From: ZC4RG42 sp003242425
Lineage (GTDB): Bacteria > Pseudomonadota > Gammaproteobacteria > Burkholderiales > SG8-39
DNA: 64,000 bases
NCBI GenBank assembly: GCA_937907425.1
Contig: CALCIE010000024.1
Span: forward strand, 1-64,000
Direction: 5' to 3'
Within the stretch, counting starts at the first letter, position 1; each line of letters opens with the position of its first letter. A program made the translations under genes and the position numbers. The notes under the pieces are model-generated. The model was not told where the DNA came from, ran no database searches, and saw only the letters and a list, made by a program, of their open reading frames with translations. Positions 18,141 through 28,571 of the stretch are shown here, in pieces.

Positions 18141-18746
18141 ATGAACGAGCCCCTGCTCATTTACCTGCACGGTTTCAACAGCGCGCCCGCGTCGCACAAG
18201 GCGCAGCGCCTGCGCGAGGAAATGGCGCGCCTGGGACTGGAATCCGCCTACCGCTGCCCGCAGCTGCCGCACCGGCCGCGCGAGGCGGTCGCGCTGATCG
18301 AGGCGGAAATCGCGCGGGCGGGCGGGCGGCCGGTCACGCTGGTCGGCAGCTCGCTCGGCGGCTTCTACGCCACCTGCCTGGCGGAGCGGCACGACTTGCG
18401 CGCGGTGCTGCTCAATCCGGCGGTACGGCCGCAACTGGAGCTGGAGACCTATCTGGGTCCGCAGCGCAATCTCTACACCGGCGCCACCTACGAGCTGACG
18501 CGCGAACACATCGACGAGTGGCGCGCGCTGCAGGTCGAACGCGTCGATCCCCGCCGCTATCTGCTCATCGTCGAGACCGGCGACGAGGTGCTGGACTATC
18601 GTCTGGCGCTCGCCAAGTACGCCGGCGCGGCGCAGATCATCGTGCCGGGCGGCGATCACAGCCTGCGGAGCTTCGCCTGTCACATTCCCATGCTGCTGCG
18701 CTTCGCCGGATTCGACCTCGAGCGTTGCGGCGGCCGCGGCAGCTAG
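18141..18746 (+). CDS. YqiA/YcfP-family alpha/beta-hydrolase (esterase)
   Basis: A 201-residue alpha/beta-hydrolase. The start LLIYLHGFNSAPASHKAQ is characteristic of the YqiA/YcfP group, the nucleophile serine lies in VGSSLGGFYAT near residue 70, and the likely catalytic histidine lies in GGDHSLRSF near residue 174. E. coli YqiA is an esterase active on palmitoyl-CoA and p-nitrophenyl esters; the natural substrate is not established. It lies 61 nt after mpl and 56 nt before the RNB gene. Confidence 0.85.
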   Translation: MNEPLLIYLHGFNSAPASHKAQRLREEMARLGLESAYRCPQLPHRPREAVALIEAEIARAGGRPVTLVGSSLGGFYATCLAERHDLRAVLLNPAVRPQLELETYLGPQRNLYTGATYELTREHIDEWRALQVERVDPRRYLLIVETGDEVLDYRLALAKYAGAAQIIVPGGDHSLRSFACHIPMLLRFAGFDLERCGGRGS

Positions 18747-18755
18747 TCGTATAAT
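18725..18755 (+). promoter_or_regulatory. Sigma-70 promoter candidate for the RNB ribonuclease gene
   Basis: A perfect -10 TATAAT at 18750-18755 lies just after the hydrolase stop. A -35-like TTGCGG at 18725-18730 is 19 bp upstream, longer than ideal. Transcription would begin near 18762, about 40 nt before the ATG at 18803. Confidence 0.4.
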
Positions 18756-18802
18756 CGGCGGCCTTTCCGCACGAGCCCGCCTGCCGGCCCCGGCCGGATC
18801 CC

Positions 18803-20674
18803 ATGAACGTTCTGTACGAAGAAAACGGTGCCTTCAAGGTCGGTACCGTCCTCACCGAGCACGAAGCGTCCTTGCAGGTCGAAACGCCCCACGGCAAGCG
18901 CAGCAAGGTCAAGGCTGCCAACGTGCTGTTGCGTTTCGAGGGCGGCGGTCTGCAGGATCTGCTGGAGCGCGCCGAGGCCGACGCGGCGGCGATCGACATC
19001 GACTTCCTGTGGGAATGCTGCGGCGAGCGGGAGTTCGGCTTTCTCGATCTGGCGCGTGAGTATTACGGCCGCGAGCCTTCGCCGCTGGAAGCGGCGACCA
19101 TCCTCGTCAAGCTGCACTCGGCGCCGATCTATTTCCACCGCAAGGGCAAGGGCCGCTACCGCGCCGCGCCCGCCGAAACGCTCAAGGCGGCGCTCGCGGG
19201 TCTGGAACGCAAACGTCAGCAGGCCCTGCTGATCGAACAGTGGTCCGCCGCCTTGCAGCGCTTCGAACTGCCCGATGCGCTGCGGCCCTATGTGCGCGAG
19301 CTGCTCTACAAGCCGGACCGCAACCGCATCGAGACCAAGGCCTTCGAACAGGCCTGCGCCGCCACCGGGCTGTCGCCGGCGAAACTCATGCAGGCCTGCG
19401 GCGCGCTGCCCTCTTCGCACGACTACCATTTCGAGCGCTTCGTCTGGGAGCACTTCCCGCGCGGGCTCGACTTCCCCCCGGTGGAAGTGCCCGAGCCGCC
19501 TGCCGATCTGCCGGTGGCCGACGTGCAGGCCTTCAGCCTCGACGACGTCACGACGACGGAGATCGACGACGCGCTCTCGCTCGTCACCCTGCCCGACGGC
19601 CGCAAGCGCGTGGGCATCCACATCGCCGCCCCGGGGCTCGGCTTCGGGCCGGGCTCGCCCGTCGACGCCATCGCCCGCGAACGGCTGTCCACCGCCTATC
19701 TGCCGGGCCGCAAGCTCACCATGCTGCCGCCGCAGGTGGTGGAGCGCTACACGCTGGTCGAAGGCGGGCCGCGTCCGGCGCTGTCGCTCTATGTGGACGT
19801 CGATCCGCACACCTTCGCCATCCTCGGCACCGAGACGCGCATCGAGCAGGTGCCGATTGCCGTCAACTTGCGCCTGCACGAAGTCGACCGGCTGAACGAA
19901 CATTTCCTCGCCGGCGAGGTGGACGACAGCGTGCCCTTCGCGGCGGAACTCTACTGGCTCTACCGCTTCGCCCAGGTGCTGGAGGCGATGCGCGGCAAGA
20001 GCGAGACGGTGGACCGGCTCGACTACAACTTCTACGTCGAGAACGACCGTGTGCGCATCGAAGCGCGCAGGCGCGGTGCGCCGCTCGACAAGCTGGTCTC
20101 CGAAAGCATGATCCTCACCAACCGGCTGTGGGGCAAACTGCTCGACGACCACGACGCCGCGGCAATCTACCGTGCCCAGGGCGACGGCAAGGTGCGCATG
20201 ACCACCATCGCCTCGCCGCACGAGGGACTGGGCGTGACGCACTACGCCTGGTCCAGTTCACCGCTGCGGCGCTATGTCGATCTCATCAACCAGTGGCAGT
20301 TGCTCGCCGTGGTGCGCGGCACGACGCCGCCCTTCACGCGCCGCTCCGAGGAGCTTATCGCCGCGCTGCGCGATTTCGAGCTGACCTACGCTGCCTACGA
20401 CAGCTTCCAGCGCCACATGGAACAGTACTGGTGTCTGCGCTGGCTGCTGCAGGAGGAGGTCAAAGTGGCCCGCGCCGAGGTGCTGCGCGAGAACCTGGTG
20501 CGCTTCGCCGATGTGCCGTTGTACACGCGCGTGCCCTCGCTGCCGGAACTGCCGCCCGGCACAGCGGTCATGCTCGAGATCGAGGACGTCGACTTGATTG
20601 ACATGCAGGTGCGCTGTCTCTATAAGAAGCCGCTGCAGGATCAAGCAGAAGATCAGCAAACGCCGGCCGCCTGA
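18803..20674 (+). CDS. RNB-domain (RNase II-like) ribonuclease
   Basis: A 623-residue protein with a central-to-C-terminal RNase II catalytic domain, which degrades RNA 3' to 5'. The active-site block is LDDVTTTEIDDALSL: Asp247, Asp255 and Asp256 are present, while the position matching E. coli RNase II Asp207 is Glu253. The later SSSPLRRYVDLINQWQL block carries the conserved arginines. The N-terminal 230 residues do not look like ordinary cold-shock domains, and no S1 domain is obvious at the C-terminus. It belongs to the divergent RNB group found in betaproteobacteria rather than classical rnb or rnr. Confidence 0.85.
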   Translation: MNVLYEENGAFKVGTVLTEHEASLQVETPHGKRSKVKAANVLLRFEGGGLQDLLERAEADAAAIDIDFLWECCGEREFGFLDLAREYYGREPSPLEAATILVKLHSAPIYFHRKGKGRYRAAPAETLKAALAGLERKRQQALLIEQWSAALQRFELPDALRPYVRELLYKPDRNRIETKAFEQACAATGLSPAKLMQACGALPSSHDYHFERFVWEHFPRGLDFPPVEVPEPPADLPVADVQAFSLDDVTTTEIDDALSLVTLPDGRKRVGIHIAAPGLGFGPGSPVDAIARERLSTAYLPGRKLTMLPPQVVERYTLVEGGPRPALSLYVDVDPHTFAILGTETRIEQVPIAVNLRLHEVDRLNEHFLAGEVDDSVPFAAELYWLYRFAQVLEAMRGKSETVDRLDYNFYVENDRVRIEARRRGAPLDKLVSESMILTNRLWGKLLDDHDAAAIYRAQGDGKVRMTTIASPHEGLGVTHYAWSSSPLRRYVDLINQWQLLAVVRGTTPPFTRRSEELIAALRDFELTYAAYDSFQRHMEQYWCLRWLLQEEVKVARAEVLRENLVRFADVPLYTRVPSLPELPPGTAVMLEIEDVDLIDMQVRCLYKKPLQDQAEDQQTPAA

Positions 20675-20743
20675 GGGCTGCGCCTCGGAGGGCGCGGGCG
20701 CTGCCGGCGAGTCATCGACGAACCAGGTCCGTCGGATTCCACC

Positions 20744-21655
20744 TTGCAATACACGTTGCCGCGCGCACCCCGCGCGCCACTCGGGCCGATCGGCTTCATC
20801 AAGACCTATCCGGTGCTTGCGGCCGCGATTGTGGCTTCGCTCGGCCTGCACGCCGCCGTCCTGTCGTTGCGCTTCGCCTTCCCCGACGTACTGAAGTCCA
20901 GGGAAGCGCCGCCCTCGCTGGAAGTGGTGCTGGTGAACAGCAAGTCGGCCAGCGCGCCGGTGAAGGCCGACGTGCTGGCGCAGGCCAACCTGGACCTGGG
21001 CGGCAATACCGACGAGGATCGCCGCGCCAAGACGCCCCTGCCCGCGAGCCGGAAAGTCGAGGTCGGCGACGACGTGCGCCGCGCCCAGCGGCGGGTGCAG
21101 GAACTGGAGGCCAAGCAGCGCCAGCTGCTGGCGCAGGCACAAGCCGAACGTGCCGTGCCCAAGCCCGATCCCAAACCCGAACCGGCGCCGCAGGCGCAGC
21201 CGCAGCCGCAGCTCTCGGGTGTGGATTTGCGCGACTCGGCGCTGATGCTCGCGCGCATGGAAGCGCAGATCGCGCGCCAGATCGAGGAGTACAACAAGCG
21301 GCCGCGCAAAACCCACATCGGCGCCCGCGCCAAGGAGACGCGCTTCGCGCAATACGTGGAGGCCTGGCGGCAGAAGATCGAGCGCATCGGCAACCTCAAC
21401 TATCCGGAAGGCGCCAGGGGCCGCATCTACGGCAGCCTGCGCATGACCGTGGCGATTCGCGCCGACGGCTCGGTGGAAAGCATGCAGATCGACCGTTCCT
21501 CCGGCCACCGTATCCTGGACGCCGCCGCGGAGAAGATCGTGCGCCTGGCCGAGCCCTTCGCGCCCTTCCCGCCGGAAATCCGCCGCGACACCGATATACT
21601 CGTCATCACCCGCACCTGGACTTTCGCGCCCGGCGACCGGCTCTACAACGATTAG
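20744..21655 (+). CDS. TonB-family energy transducer, orphan
   Basis: A 303-residue inner-membrane protein with one N-terminal membrane helix (VLAAAIVASLGLHAAVLSL), a periplasmic region with a Lys/Pro/Gln-rich stretch near residue 145, and a C-terminal TonB domain (NYPEGARGRIYGSLRMTVAI onward). TonB links the proton motive force to outer membrane receptors. No exbB, exbD or receptor gene is in this window. The only workable start is TTG, with a weak ribosome binding site. It is followed by aroE after 37 nt. Confidence 0.75.
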   Translation: MQYTLPRAPRAPLGPIGFIKTYPVLAAAIVASLGLHAAVLSLRFAFPDVLKSREAPPSLEVVLVNSKSASAPVKADVLAQANLDLGGNTDEDRRAKTPLPASRKVEVGDDVRRAQRRVQELEAKQRQLLAQAQAERAVPKPDPKPEPAPQAQPQPQLSGVDLRDSALMLARMEAQIARQIEEYNKRPRKTHIGARAKETRFAQYVEAWRQKIERIGNLNYPEGARGRIYGSLRMTVAIRADGSVESMQIDRSSGHRILDAAAEKIVRLAEPFAPFPPEIRRDTDILVITRTWTFAPGDRLYND

Positions 21656-21692
21656 CCGCCCGCCCGAGGCGACATCGAATCGCGTGCTCCCA

Positions 21693-22511
21693 ATGAGCGA
21701 CCGTTATGCAGTGATCGGCAACCCGATCGCACACAGCAAATCGCCCGAGATCCACGCCGCGTTTGCGCGCCAGACGGGCCAGGCGCTCGTCTACGAACGC
21801 CTGCTCGCGCCGCTCGACGGCTTCGTCGCCACCGTCGAAGCCTTCCGCTCCGCCGGCGGCCGCGGACTCAACGTCACGGTGCCCTTCAAGGAAGAGGCGT
21901 TCCGCTACGCCTCGCGGCGCTCGGTGCGTGCCGAGTCGGCCGGCGCCGTCAACACCCTCCGTTTCGACGGCGACGAGGTCTACGGCGACAACACCGACGG
22001 CGTCGGCCTCGTGCGCGACCTGCGCGCGAATCACGGCGTCACGCTGGAAGGTGCGCACATCCTGCTGCTCGGCGCCGGCGGCGCGGTGCGCGGCGTGGTG
22101 GGCGCCCTGCTGGAGGAGAGACCCGCGCGGCTGGTGATCGCCAACCGCACGCCGGGCAGGGCCGAAGCGATCGCCGCCGCCTTCGGTGCGGCCCCGGAGG
22201 CTTGCGGGTTCGATGCGCTCGCGGGCCAGCGTTTCGATCTCATCGTCAACGGTACCTCCGCCAGCCTGAGCGGCGAGCTGCCGGCGCTGCCCGAAGCGCT
22301 CTACGCGAAGGCGCGCGTCGCCTACGACATGGTCTACGGTGCCGAGCCCACGGCCTTCATGCAGCGCGCCGCCGCGCTCGGCTGCCCGCGCTGCCTTGAC
22401 GGCCTCGGCATGCTGGTCGAACAGGCCGCCGAATCCTTCTACGTCTGGCGCGGCGTGCGGCCCGAGACCGCGCCCGTGCTCGCCCAGCTTCGCGCCAGCC
22501 TGCGGGGATGA
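21693..22511 (+). CDS. aroE: Shikimate dehydrogenase (NADP+)
   Basis: AroE reduces 3-dehydroshikimate to shikimate. The 272-residue protein shows the substrate-binding start YAVIGNPIAHSKSPEIHAAF, the catalytic lysine in NVTVPFKEEAF near residue 67, the DNTDGVGL motif near residue 102 and the nucleotide-binding loop LLGAGGAVRGV. The ATG giving MSDRYAV is chosen over a GTG three codons upstream. The stop overlaps the mtgA start as ATGA. aroQ of the same pathway is also in this window (14949-15422). Confidence 0.96.
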   Translation: MSDRYAVIGNPIAHSKSPEIHAAFARQTGQALVYERLLAPLDGFVATVEAFRSAGGRGLNVTVPFKEEAFRYASRRSVRAESAGAVNTLRFDGDEVYGDNTDGVGLVRDLRANHGVTLEGAHILLLGAGGAVRGVVGALLEERPARLVIANRTPGRAEAIAAAFGAAPEACGFDALAGQRFDLIVNGTSASLSGELPALPEALYAKARVAYDMVYGAEPTAFMQRAAALGCPRCLDGLGMLVEQAAESFYVWRGVRPETAPVLAQLRASLRG

Positions 22512-23215
22512 AACGGCTGTTGCGGCGCCTGATGCGCGCGCTCGGCTGGACGGCGGCCATCCTGGTCGGCGCGGTGCTGCTGATGCAGCTCTGGTTCTAC
22601 GGCCACATCCTCTACTGGAGCAAATTCCCCGTCGGCGAGACGAGCTTCATGGCGCAGCGCCTGGAAGCGATGCGGCGCACACGCCCGAACGCCGAGCTGA
22701 ACTACAGGTGGGTGGACTACGAGCGCATCTCCGACCATCTGAAACGCGCGGTGGTGGCGGCCGAAGACGCGAAGTTCGTCGAACACGAAGGTTTCGACTG
22801 GGAAGGCATCCGCCGCGCCGTCGAGAAGAACCAGCGCCGCGGCAAGCCGGTGGCGGGCGGCTCCACCATCAGCCAGCAACTGGCGAAGAACCTCTTCCTT
22901 TCCGGCGAACGGAGCTATCTGCGCAAGGCGCAGGAAGCGCTCATCACCCTCATGCTGGAACTGACGCTCGACAAGCGTCGCATCCTCGAGCTCTATCTCA
23001 ACGTCGCCGAATGGGGCGAAGGCGTGTTCGGCGCTGAAGCTGCGGCGCGCCATTACTACGGCGTCAGTGCCGCGCGCCTGACGCGCACGCAGGCGGCGCG
23101 GCTGGCGGCGATGCTGCCGCGTCCGCGCTACTACGACCGCAACCGCGATTCCGCCTATCTGGCGCAATACAGCGCGCGCATCCAGGCGCGCATGGACGCG
23201 GTCGCCATTCCCTGA
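22508..23215 (+). CDS. mtgA: Monofunctional biosynthetic peptidoglycan transglycosylase
   Basis: MtgA polymerises lipid II into glycan strands. This 235-residue GT51 protein has an N-terminal membrane helix (AAILVGAVLLMQLWFYG), the catalytic glutamate motif AAEDAKFVEHEGFDW near residue 79 and the GGSTISQQLAKNLFLS motif near residue 115. No transpeptidase domain follows, as expected for MtgA. It starts within the aroE stop (ATGA). Its stop is directly adjacent to the stop of the convergent MFS gene, with no spacer. Confidence 0.95.
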   Translation: MKRLLRRLMRALGWTAAILVGAVLLMQLWFYGHILYWSKFPVGETSFMAQRLEAMRRTRPNAELNYRWVDYERISDHLKRAVVAAEDAKFVEHEGFDWEGIRRAVEKNQRRGKPVAGGSTISQQLAKNLFLSGERSYLRKAQEALITLMLELTLDKRRILELYLNVAEWGEGVFGAEAAARHYYGVSAARLTRTQAARLAAMLPRPRYYDRNRDSAYLAQYSARIQARMDAVAIP

Positions 23216-24529
23216 TCAGGCCGCGGCGCGCAAGGCGGCGCGGCGCCCGCGGCGCGTGTTCACCGTCGCGAGCAGCAGCAGCCCGACCAGGAAGTAACTG
23301 CCGGTGATGAGGAAGGCGAGCCGGTGGTCGCCGCCCGAGAGCCAGCTCGCCAGGCCGTAGGTGACGGGGCCCAGGATCGAAGACAGCTTCACCGCCAGGC
23401 CCCACAGCCCGAAGAACTCCCCGCGCCGGTCCCTGGGGCTGAGGTAGCCGATCAGCGCGCGGCCGGCCGACTGCGAGGCGCCCAGGCACAGCCCGGCGAG
23501 ATTGGCCGCGATCCAGAATTCGGAACGGCCCGCGGCCGAGTAGGCGATCAGCACCGTTGCAATCCAGCCGGCGAGCGTGAGCGCGATGGTGCGCACATGG
23601 CCGAGCCGGTCCTGCAACTGGCCGAACGCCAGCGCGCCGAGCGCGGCGGTGATGTTGACGGCGAGGATGAGGGTGATGGTCTCCTGCGTCTTGAAGCCCA
23701 TCGCCTGTTCGGCGTAGATCGCGGCCAGCGCGATCACCGCCTGCACGCCGGCCTGATAGAACACCAGGCAGACGAGGAAGCGCGCCAGGTCGGCGAAACG
23801 CATGGCCTGGCGGACGGTCTGCGCCAGACGCCTGAACGCGGCGGCGGCGACGTTGCCGGTCACGGGCTGCGGCTGCGCCCGCTCCTTGAGCAGCAGCAGC
23901 GTCGGCAGGCTGGTGAGCAGGAACAGCCCGGCGGTGATGTAGAGCGTGACGGGCACGAATTCGGGCGCCGTCGCGCCGCGCGCCTGGGCCGCGCTGACGT
24001 AGGCGAGACAGACGCCGAGCGTGATCAGCCCGCCGATGTAGCCCAGCGCCCAGCCCCAGCCGGAGACGCGCCCCAGCGCCCGGCCGCGCGCAAGTTCCGG
24101 CAGGAAGGCCGCGATCAGGTTCTCACCGGTGCCGAAGAAGAAGTTCGAGACCGCCAGCAGCACGCAGGCGAGCAGGACCTCGCCCGGGCCTGCCAGTCCC
24201 AGCGCCGCGGTCGAGAGCACGCAGCCCAGCGTGGTCAGAACCAGCCAGCGCTTCTTGTTGGCGTGCTGGTCGACGTGGGCGCCCAGCACCGGCGCGCTCA
24301 GCATGATGAGCAGATAGGACAGCGCCAGCGTCGCCGTCCAGGCGAAGGTTCCCCAGACCGCGCCTTCCGTGACCACGGCGACGAAATAGGCGTTGAAGAT
24401 CGCGGTGATGACGACCGTGGTGTAGCCCGAGTTGGCAAAGTCGTACATCGCCCAGGCCCACACTTCGCGCGGGCGTACATCGGGCGCGAGCGCGGGACGC
24501 GCGCGTCGGGCGTTATTTTTCTTGGGCAT
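23216..24529 (-). CDS. MFS transporter, UMF1/Atg22-like family
   Basis: A 437-residue inner membrane protein with about twelve membrane segments. The N-terminal VWAWAMYDFANSGYTTVVITAIF block is typical of the UMF1 (Atg22-like) branch of the major facilitator superfamily. A further family feature is LIGYLSPRDRRGEFFGLWGL near residue 375. The ATG giving MPKKNN is chosen; the upstream frame extension is low in similarity. Substrate is unknown; the yeast member exports amino acids from the vacuole. It is divergent from mgtE. Confidence 0.82.
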   Translation of the reverse strand: MPKKNNARRARPALAPDVRPREVWAWAMYDFANSGYTTVVITAIFNAYFVAVVTEGAVWGTFAWTATLALSYLLIMLSAPVLGAHVDQHANKKRWLVLTTLGCVLSTAALGLAGPGEVLLACVLLAVSNFFFGTGENLIAAFLPELARGRALGRVSGWGWALGYIGGLITLGVCLAYVSAAQARGATAPEFVPVTLYITAGLFLLTSLPTLLLLKERAQPQPVTGNVAAAAFRRLAQTVRQAMRFADLARFLVCLVFYQAGVQAVIALAAIYAEQAMGFKTQETITLILAVNITAALGALAFGQLQDRLGHVRTIALTLAGWIATVLIAYSAAGRSEFWIAANLAGLCLGASQSAGRALIGYLSPRDRRGEFFGLWGLAVKLSSILGPVTYGLASWLSGGDHRLAFLITGSYFLVGLLLLATVNTRRGRRAALRAAA

Positions 24530-24671
24530 GGTGTTGTGATGATACAGGCGGTTGCTACAATCGCCCCGCCGAACCGGGCGGCCCCTGCCACGATCATCCC
24601 CCATGCCGCGATGAGCTTGGGCCCGAATCGCCGCCAGAGGCGGCCCCCTCTACCAGAAGCGATTGCCGCCC

Positions 24672-26123
24672 ATGTCCGAACACCAAGTCGTCGAGCGCAA
24701 GGAGCTTGAAGACCTGCAGCAGGACCTCGAAGTGGTCCGCGAGCTGCTGCGGCGCCATCGCATCGTCGAGAGCCTGGTCGAGCGCCAGGAAGGCCCGCGC
24801 CGCGATCTGGTGGAGTCGCTGGTCCACAAGCAGCATCTGGCCGAGCTGCGGTCGCGCCTGGAGAACATGCATCCGGCCGACATCGCCTACATCCTCGAGG
24901 CGCTGCCGCGCGACGAACGGCTGATCGTCTGGGACCTGGTCAAGTCCGAAGCCGACGGCGAGATCCTGCTGGAGGTGAGCGAGGCGGTCCGCGAGTCGCT
25001 CATCCGCAGTATGGACCCGCAGGAGCTGGTCGCGGCGGCCGAGCAGCTCGACACCGACGAGCTCGCGGACCTCGCGCCGGACCTGCCGGAAGACGTCATG
25101 CAGGACGTCTTCCAGTCGCTGCCCATGGCCGAGCGCGAGCAGCTGCGCGCCGCCATGTCCTATCCGGAAGACAGCGTGGGCGCGCTCATGGACTTTGAGG
25201 TCGTGACCGTGCGCGAGGACGTCACGCTCGAAGTGGTGATGCGCTATCTGCGGCGCCTGGAGGAACTGCCCGACCACACCGACCAGATCTTCGTCGTCGA
25301 CCGCAGCCAGCATCTCAGAGGCGTGCTGCCGCTCGGCAAGCTGATCGTCAGCGACCTGGACGAGAAGGTCTCGGCGGTCATGGTGCGCGACGACTACGTC
25401 GCGCTCTATCCGGACGACAAGGCGCAGGACGCGGCGCAGGCGTTCGAACGTTACGACCTCGTGTCGGCGCCGGTGATCGACGCCAGCGGCCGGCTCATGG
25501 GCCGCGTGACGGTGGACGCGGTCGTGGACTACATCAGCGAGCGCAGCGAGAACCAGCTGCTCAACAAGGGCGGCCTGCGCGAAAGCGAGGACGTTTTCGC
25601 CTCGGTGTGGGAATCGGTGCGTAACCGCTGGTCGTGGCTGGCCATCAATATGGTGACCGCCTTCATCGCCTCGCGCGTCATCGGCATTTTCGAAGGGACC
25701 ATCGAGCAGCTCGTCGCGCTGGCGACGCTGATGCCCATCGTCGCCGGCATCGGCGGCAATTCCGGCAACCAGACCATCACCATGATCGTGCGCGCCTTCG
25801 CGCTCGGCCAGATCACGCCCTGGCAGGCCAAACAGCTATTGAAGAAGGAGATCGCGGTCGCGCTGGTGAACGGGCTGATCTGGGGCAGCCTGCTGGGGCT
25901 CGTGGCCTACTGGCTCTACGACAGCTACACCCTGGGGCTGGTCATGACCGCGGCCATGACGCTCAACCTGATGCTCGCCGCCACCATGGGCGTGGTCATT
26001 CCCATCACCATGGCCAAGTTCGGCCGGGATCCTGCGCTCGGCTCTTCGGTCATGATCACCTTCTGCACCGATTCCGGCGGATTCTTCATTTTTCTTGGGC
26101 TGGCGACGCTTTTCCTGATGTAA
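24672..26123 (+). CDS. mgtE: Magnesium transporter MgtE
   Basis: MgtE is a Mg2+ channel gated by cytosolic magnesium. The 483-residue protein shows the three parts in order: an N-terminal superhelical MgtE_N domain (residues 1-130), two CBS domains (from about residue 140 to 260, including SVGALMDFEVVTV), and five C-terminal membrane segments with the pore motif GIGGNSGNQTITMIVR near residue 360. The ATG is preferred to an in-frame TTG three codons upstream. mscL follows after 31 nt. Confidence 0.95.
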   Translation: MSEHQVVERKELEDLQQDLEVVRELLRRHRIVESLVERQEGPRRDLVESLVHKQHLAELRSRLENMHPADIAYILEALPRDERLIVWDLVKSEADGEILLEVSEAVRESLIRSMDPQELVAAAEQLDTDELADLAPDLPEDVMQDVFQSLPMAEREQLRAAMSYPEDSVGALMDFEVVTVREDVTLEVVMRYLRRLEELPDHTDQIFVVDRSQHLRGVLPLGKLIVSDLDEKVSAVMVRDDYVALYPDDKAQDAAQAFERYDLVSAPVIDASGRLMGRVTVDAVVDYISERSENQLLNKGGLRESEDVFASVWESVRNRWSWLAINMVTAFIASRVIGIFEGTIEQLVALATLMPIVAGIGGNSGNQTITMIVRAFALGQITPWQAKQLLKKEIAVALVNGLIWGSLLGLVAYWLYDSYTLGLVMTAAMTLNLMLAATMGVVIPITMAKFGRDPALGSSVMITFCTDSGGFFIFLGLATLFLM

Positions 26124-26154
26124 TGGCGTCCCGGACCCCTTGAGGAGGAGGCCT

Positions 26155-26580
26155 ATGCTGAAGGAGTTCAAGGAATTCGCCATCCGCGGCAACGTCATGG
26201 ATCTGGCCGTCGGCGTCATCATCGGTGCCGCCTTCGGCAAGATCGTCGATTCGGTGGTGAACGACCTGATCATGCCGGTGGTGGGTCGCGTCACCGGCGG
26301 GCTGGATTTCTCCAACTACTTCATCGCGCTGCAGGAGATTCCCGAAGGCACGCCGCGTACGCTGGCGGCGCTGAAGGAGGCCGGCATCCCGGTGTTCGCC
26401 TACGGCAACTTCATCACCGTGGCGCTCAACTTCCTGATCCTCGCCTTCATCATCTTCCTGATGGTGAAGTGGATCAACAAGCTGCGGCGCGAGAGCCCGC
26501 CGGCCGAGCAGGCGCCGCCCCCGCCGCCCGAGGAAGTGGTGCTGCTGCGCGAGATCCGCGACGCGTTGAAGCGCGTTTAG
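26155..26580 (+). CDS. mscL: Large-conductance mechanosensitive channel MscL
   Basis: A 141-residue homopentameric channel that opens under membrane tension to release solutes during osmotic downshock. The conserved start MLKEFKEFAIRGNVMDLAVGVIIGAAF and the second helix NFITVALNFLILAFIIFLMVKWINK are present. The cytoplasmic end has a proline-rich linker (EQAPPPPPEE) and the terminal helix. GAGGAGGAG precedes the ATG. A terminator follows immediately. Confidence 0.96.
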   Translation: MLKEFKEFAIRGNVMDLAVGVIIGAAFGKIVDSVVNDLIMPVVGRVTGGLDFSNYFIALQEIPEGTPRTLAALKEAGIPVFAYGNFITVALNFLILAFIIFLMVKWINKLRRESPPAEQAPPPPPEEVVLLREIRDALKRV

Positions 26581-26585
26581 ACGCG

Positions 26586-26608
26586 GGCCGGCTTTGCGCC
26601 GGCCTTTT
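26586..26608 (+). terminator. Intrinsic terminator after mscL
   Basis: A 7-bp stem (GGCCGGC, loop TTTGC, GCCGGCC) is followed by TTTTCGTTTT. It begins six bases after the mscL stop. The reverse strand lacks a T run after the hairpin, so it mainly serves the mgtE-mscL direction. Confidence 0.8.
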
Positions 26609-26620
26609 CGTTTTGGGTTT

Positions 26621-27895
<1,275 letters not shown>

Positions 27896-27950
27896 TGTCC
27901 TACCTTTAGGGAACGGCGGCCGGCGCGGGCATGCGCCGGCCTGATGGAAG

Positions 27951-28571
27951 CTAGCGGTACAGTGCGGCGAAGGCCCTCGCCTGCTGTTCCACGTCCGGCG
28001 CGTCGAACAGCGCGCTGATGACGGCGATGGCGTGGGCACCCGCGGCCACCACGGCCGGGGCGTTCTCCAGATTGATGCCGCCGATGGCCACCGCCGGCAG
28101 CCCGACCGCGGAAGGCGCCTGCCCGAACAGGGTCAGGGGCGCGCGCACGGCGCCGGGCTTGGTCGACGACGGAAATACCGCGCCGAAGGCCACGTGGTCC
28201 GCGCCGCGGTCGCGCGCCTCGATCGCCAGTTCCAGGCGGTCGTAGCAGGAGGCACCCAGCAGTTTGCCGGGGCCCAGCGCGGCGCGGGCGGCGGCGAGGT
28301 CGCCGTCGTCGGCGCCTAGATGCAGGCCGTCGGCGTCGATGGCCACCGCGATGTCGAGGTCGTCGTTGACGATCAGCGGCACGCCCGCACGCCGGCACAA
28401 GGGCAGTAATGCGAGCGCTTGCTCTCGCCGCAAGGCGCTATCGGCCTGCTTGTTCCGGTACTGCACAATGGCGGCGCCGCCCTGCAGGGCGGCCTGTACC
28501 AGGGCCAGCAGGCGCTCGGTGTCGGTTTCGTCGGGGGTGATGGCGTAAAGGCCGCGGGGCAAGGCTGTCAT
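27951..28571 (-). CDS. thiE: Thiamine-phosphate synthase
   Basis: ThiE joins HMP pyrophosphate with the thiazole phosphate to give thiamine phosphate. The 206-residue TIM-barrel protein carries GLYAITPD, the VQYRNKQAD diphosphate-binding segment near residue 37, NDDLDIAVAIDADGLHLG, GASCYDR, VAFGAVFPSSTKPGA and a final AIGGINLENA motif. Its ATG overlaps the thiD stop (ATGA), so the two are translationally coupled. Confidence 0.95.
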   Translation of the reverse strand: MTALPRGLYAITPDETDTERLLALVQAALQGGAAIVQYRNKQADSALRREQALALLPLCRRAGVPLIVNDDLDIAVAIDADGLHLGADDGDLAAARAALGPGKLLGASCYDRLELAIEARDRGADHVAFGAVFPSSTKPGAVRAPLTLFGQAPSAVGLPAVAIGGINLENAPAVVAAGAHAIAVISALFDAPDVEQQARAFAALYR

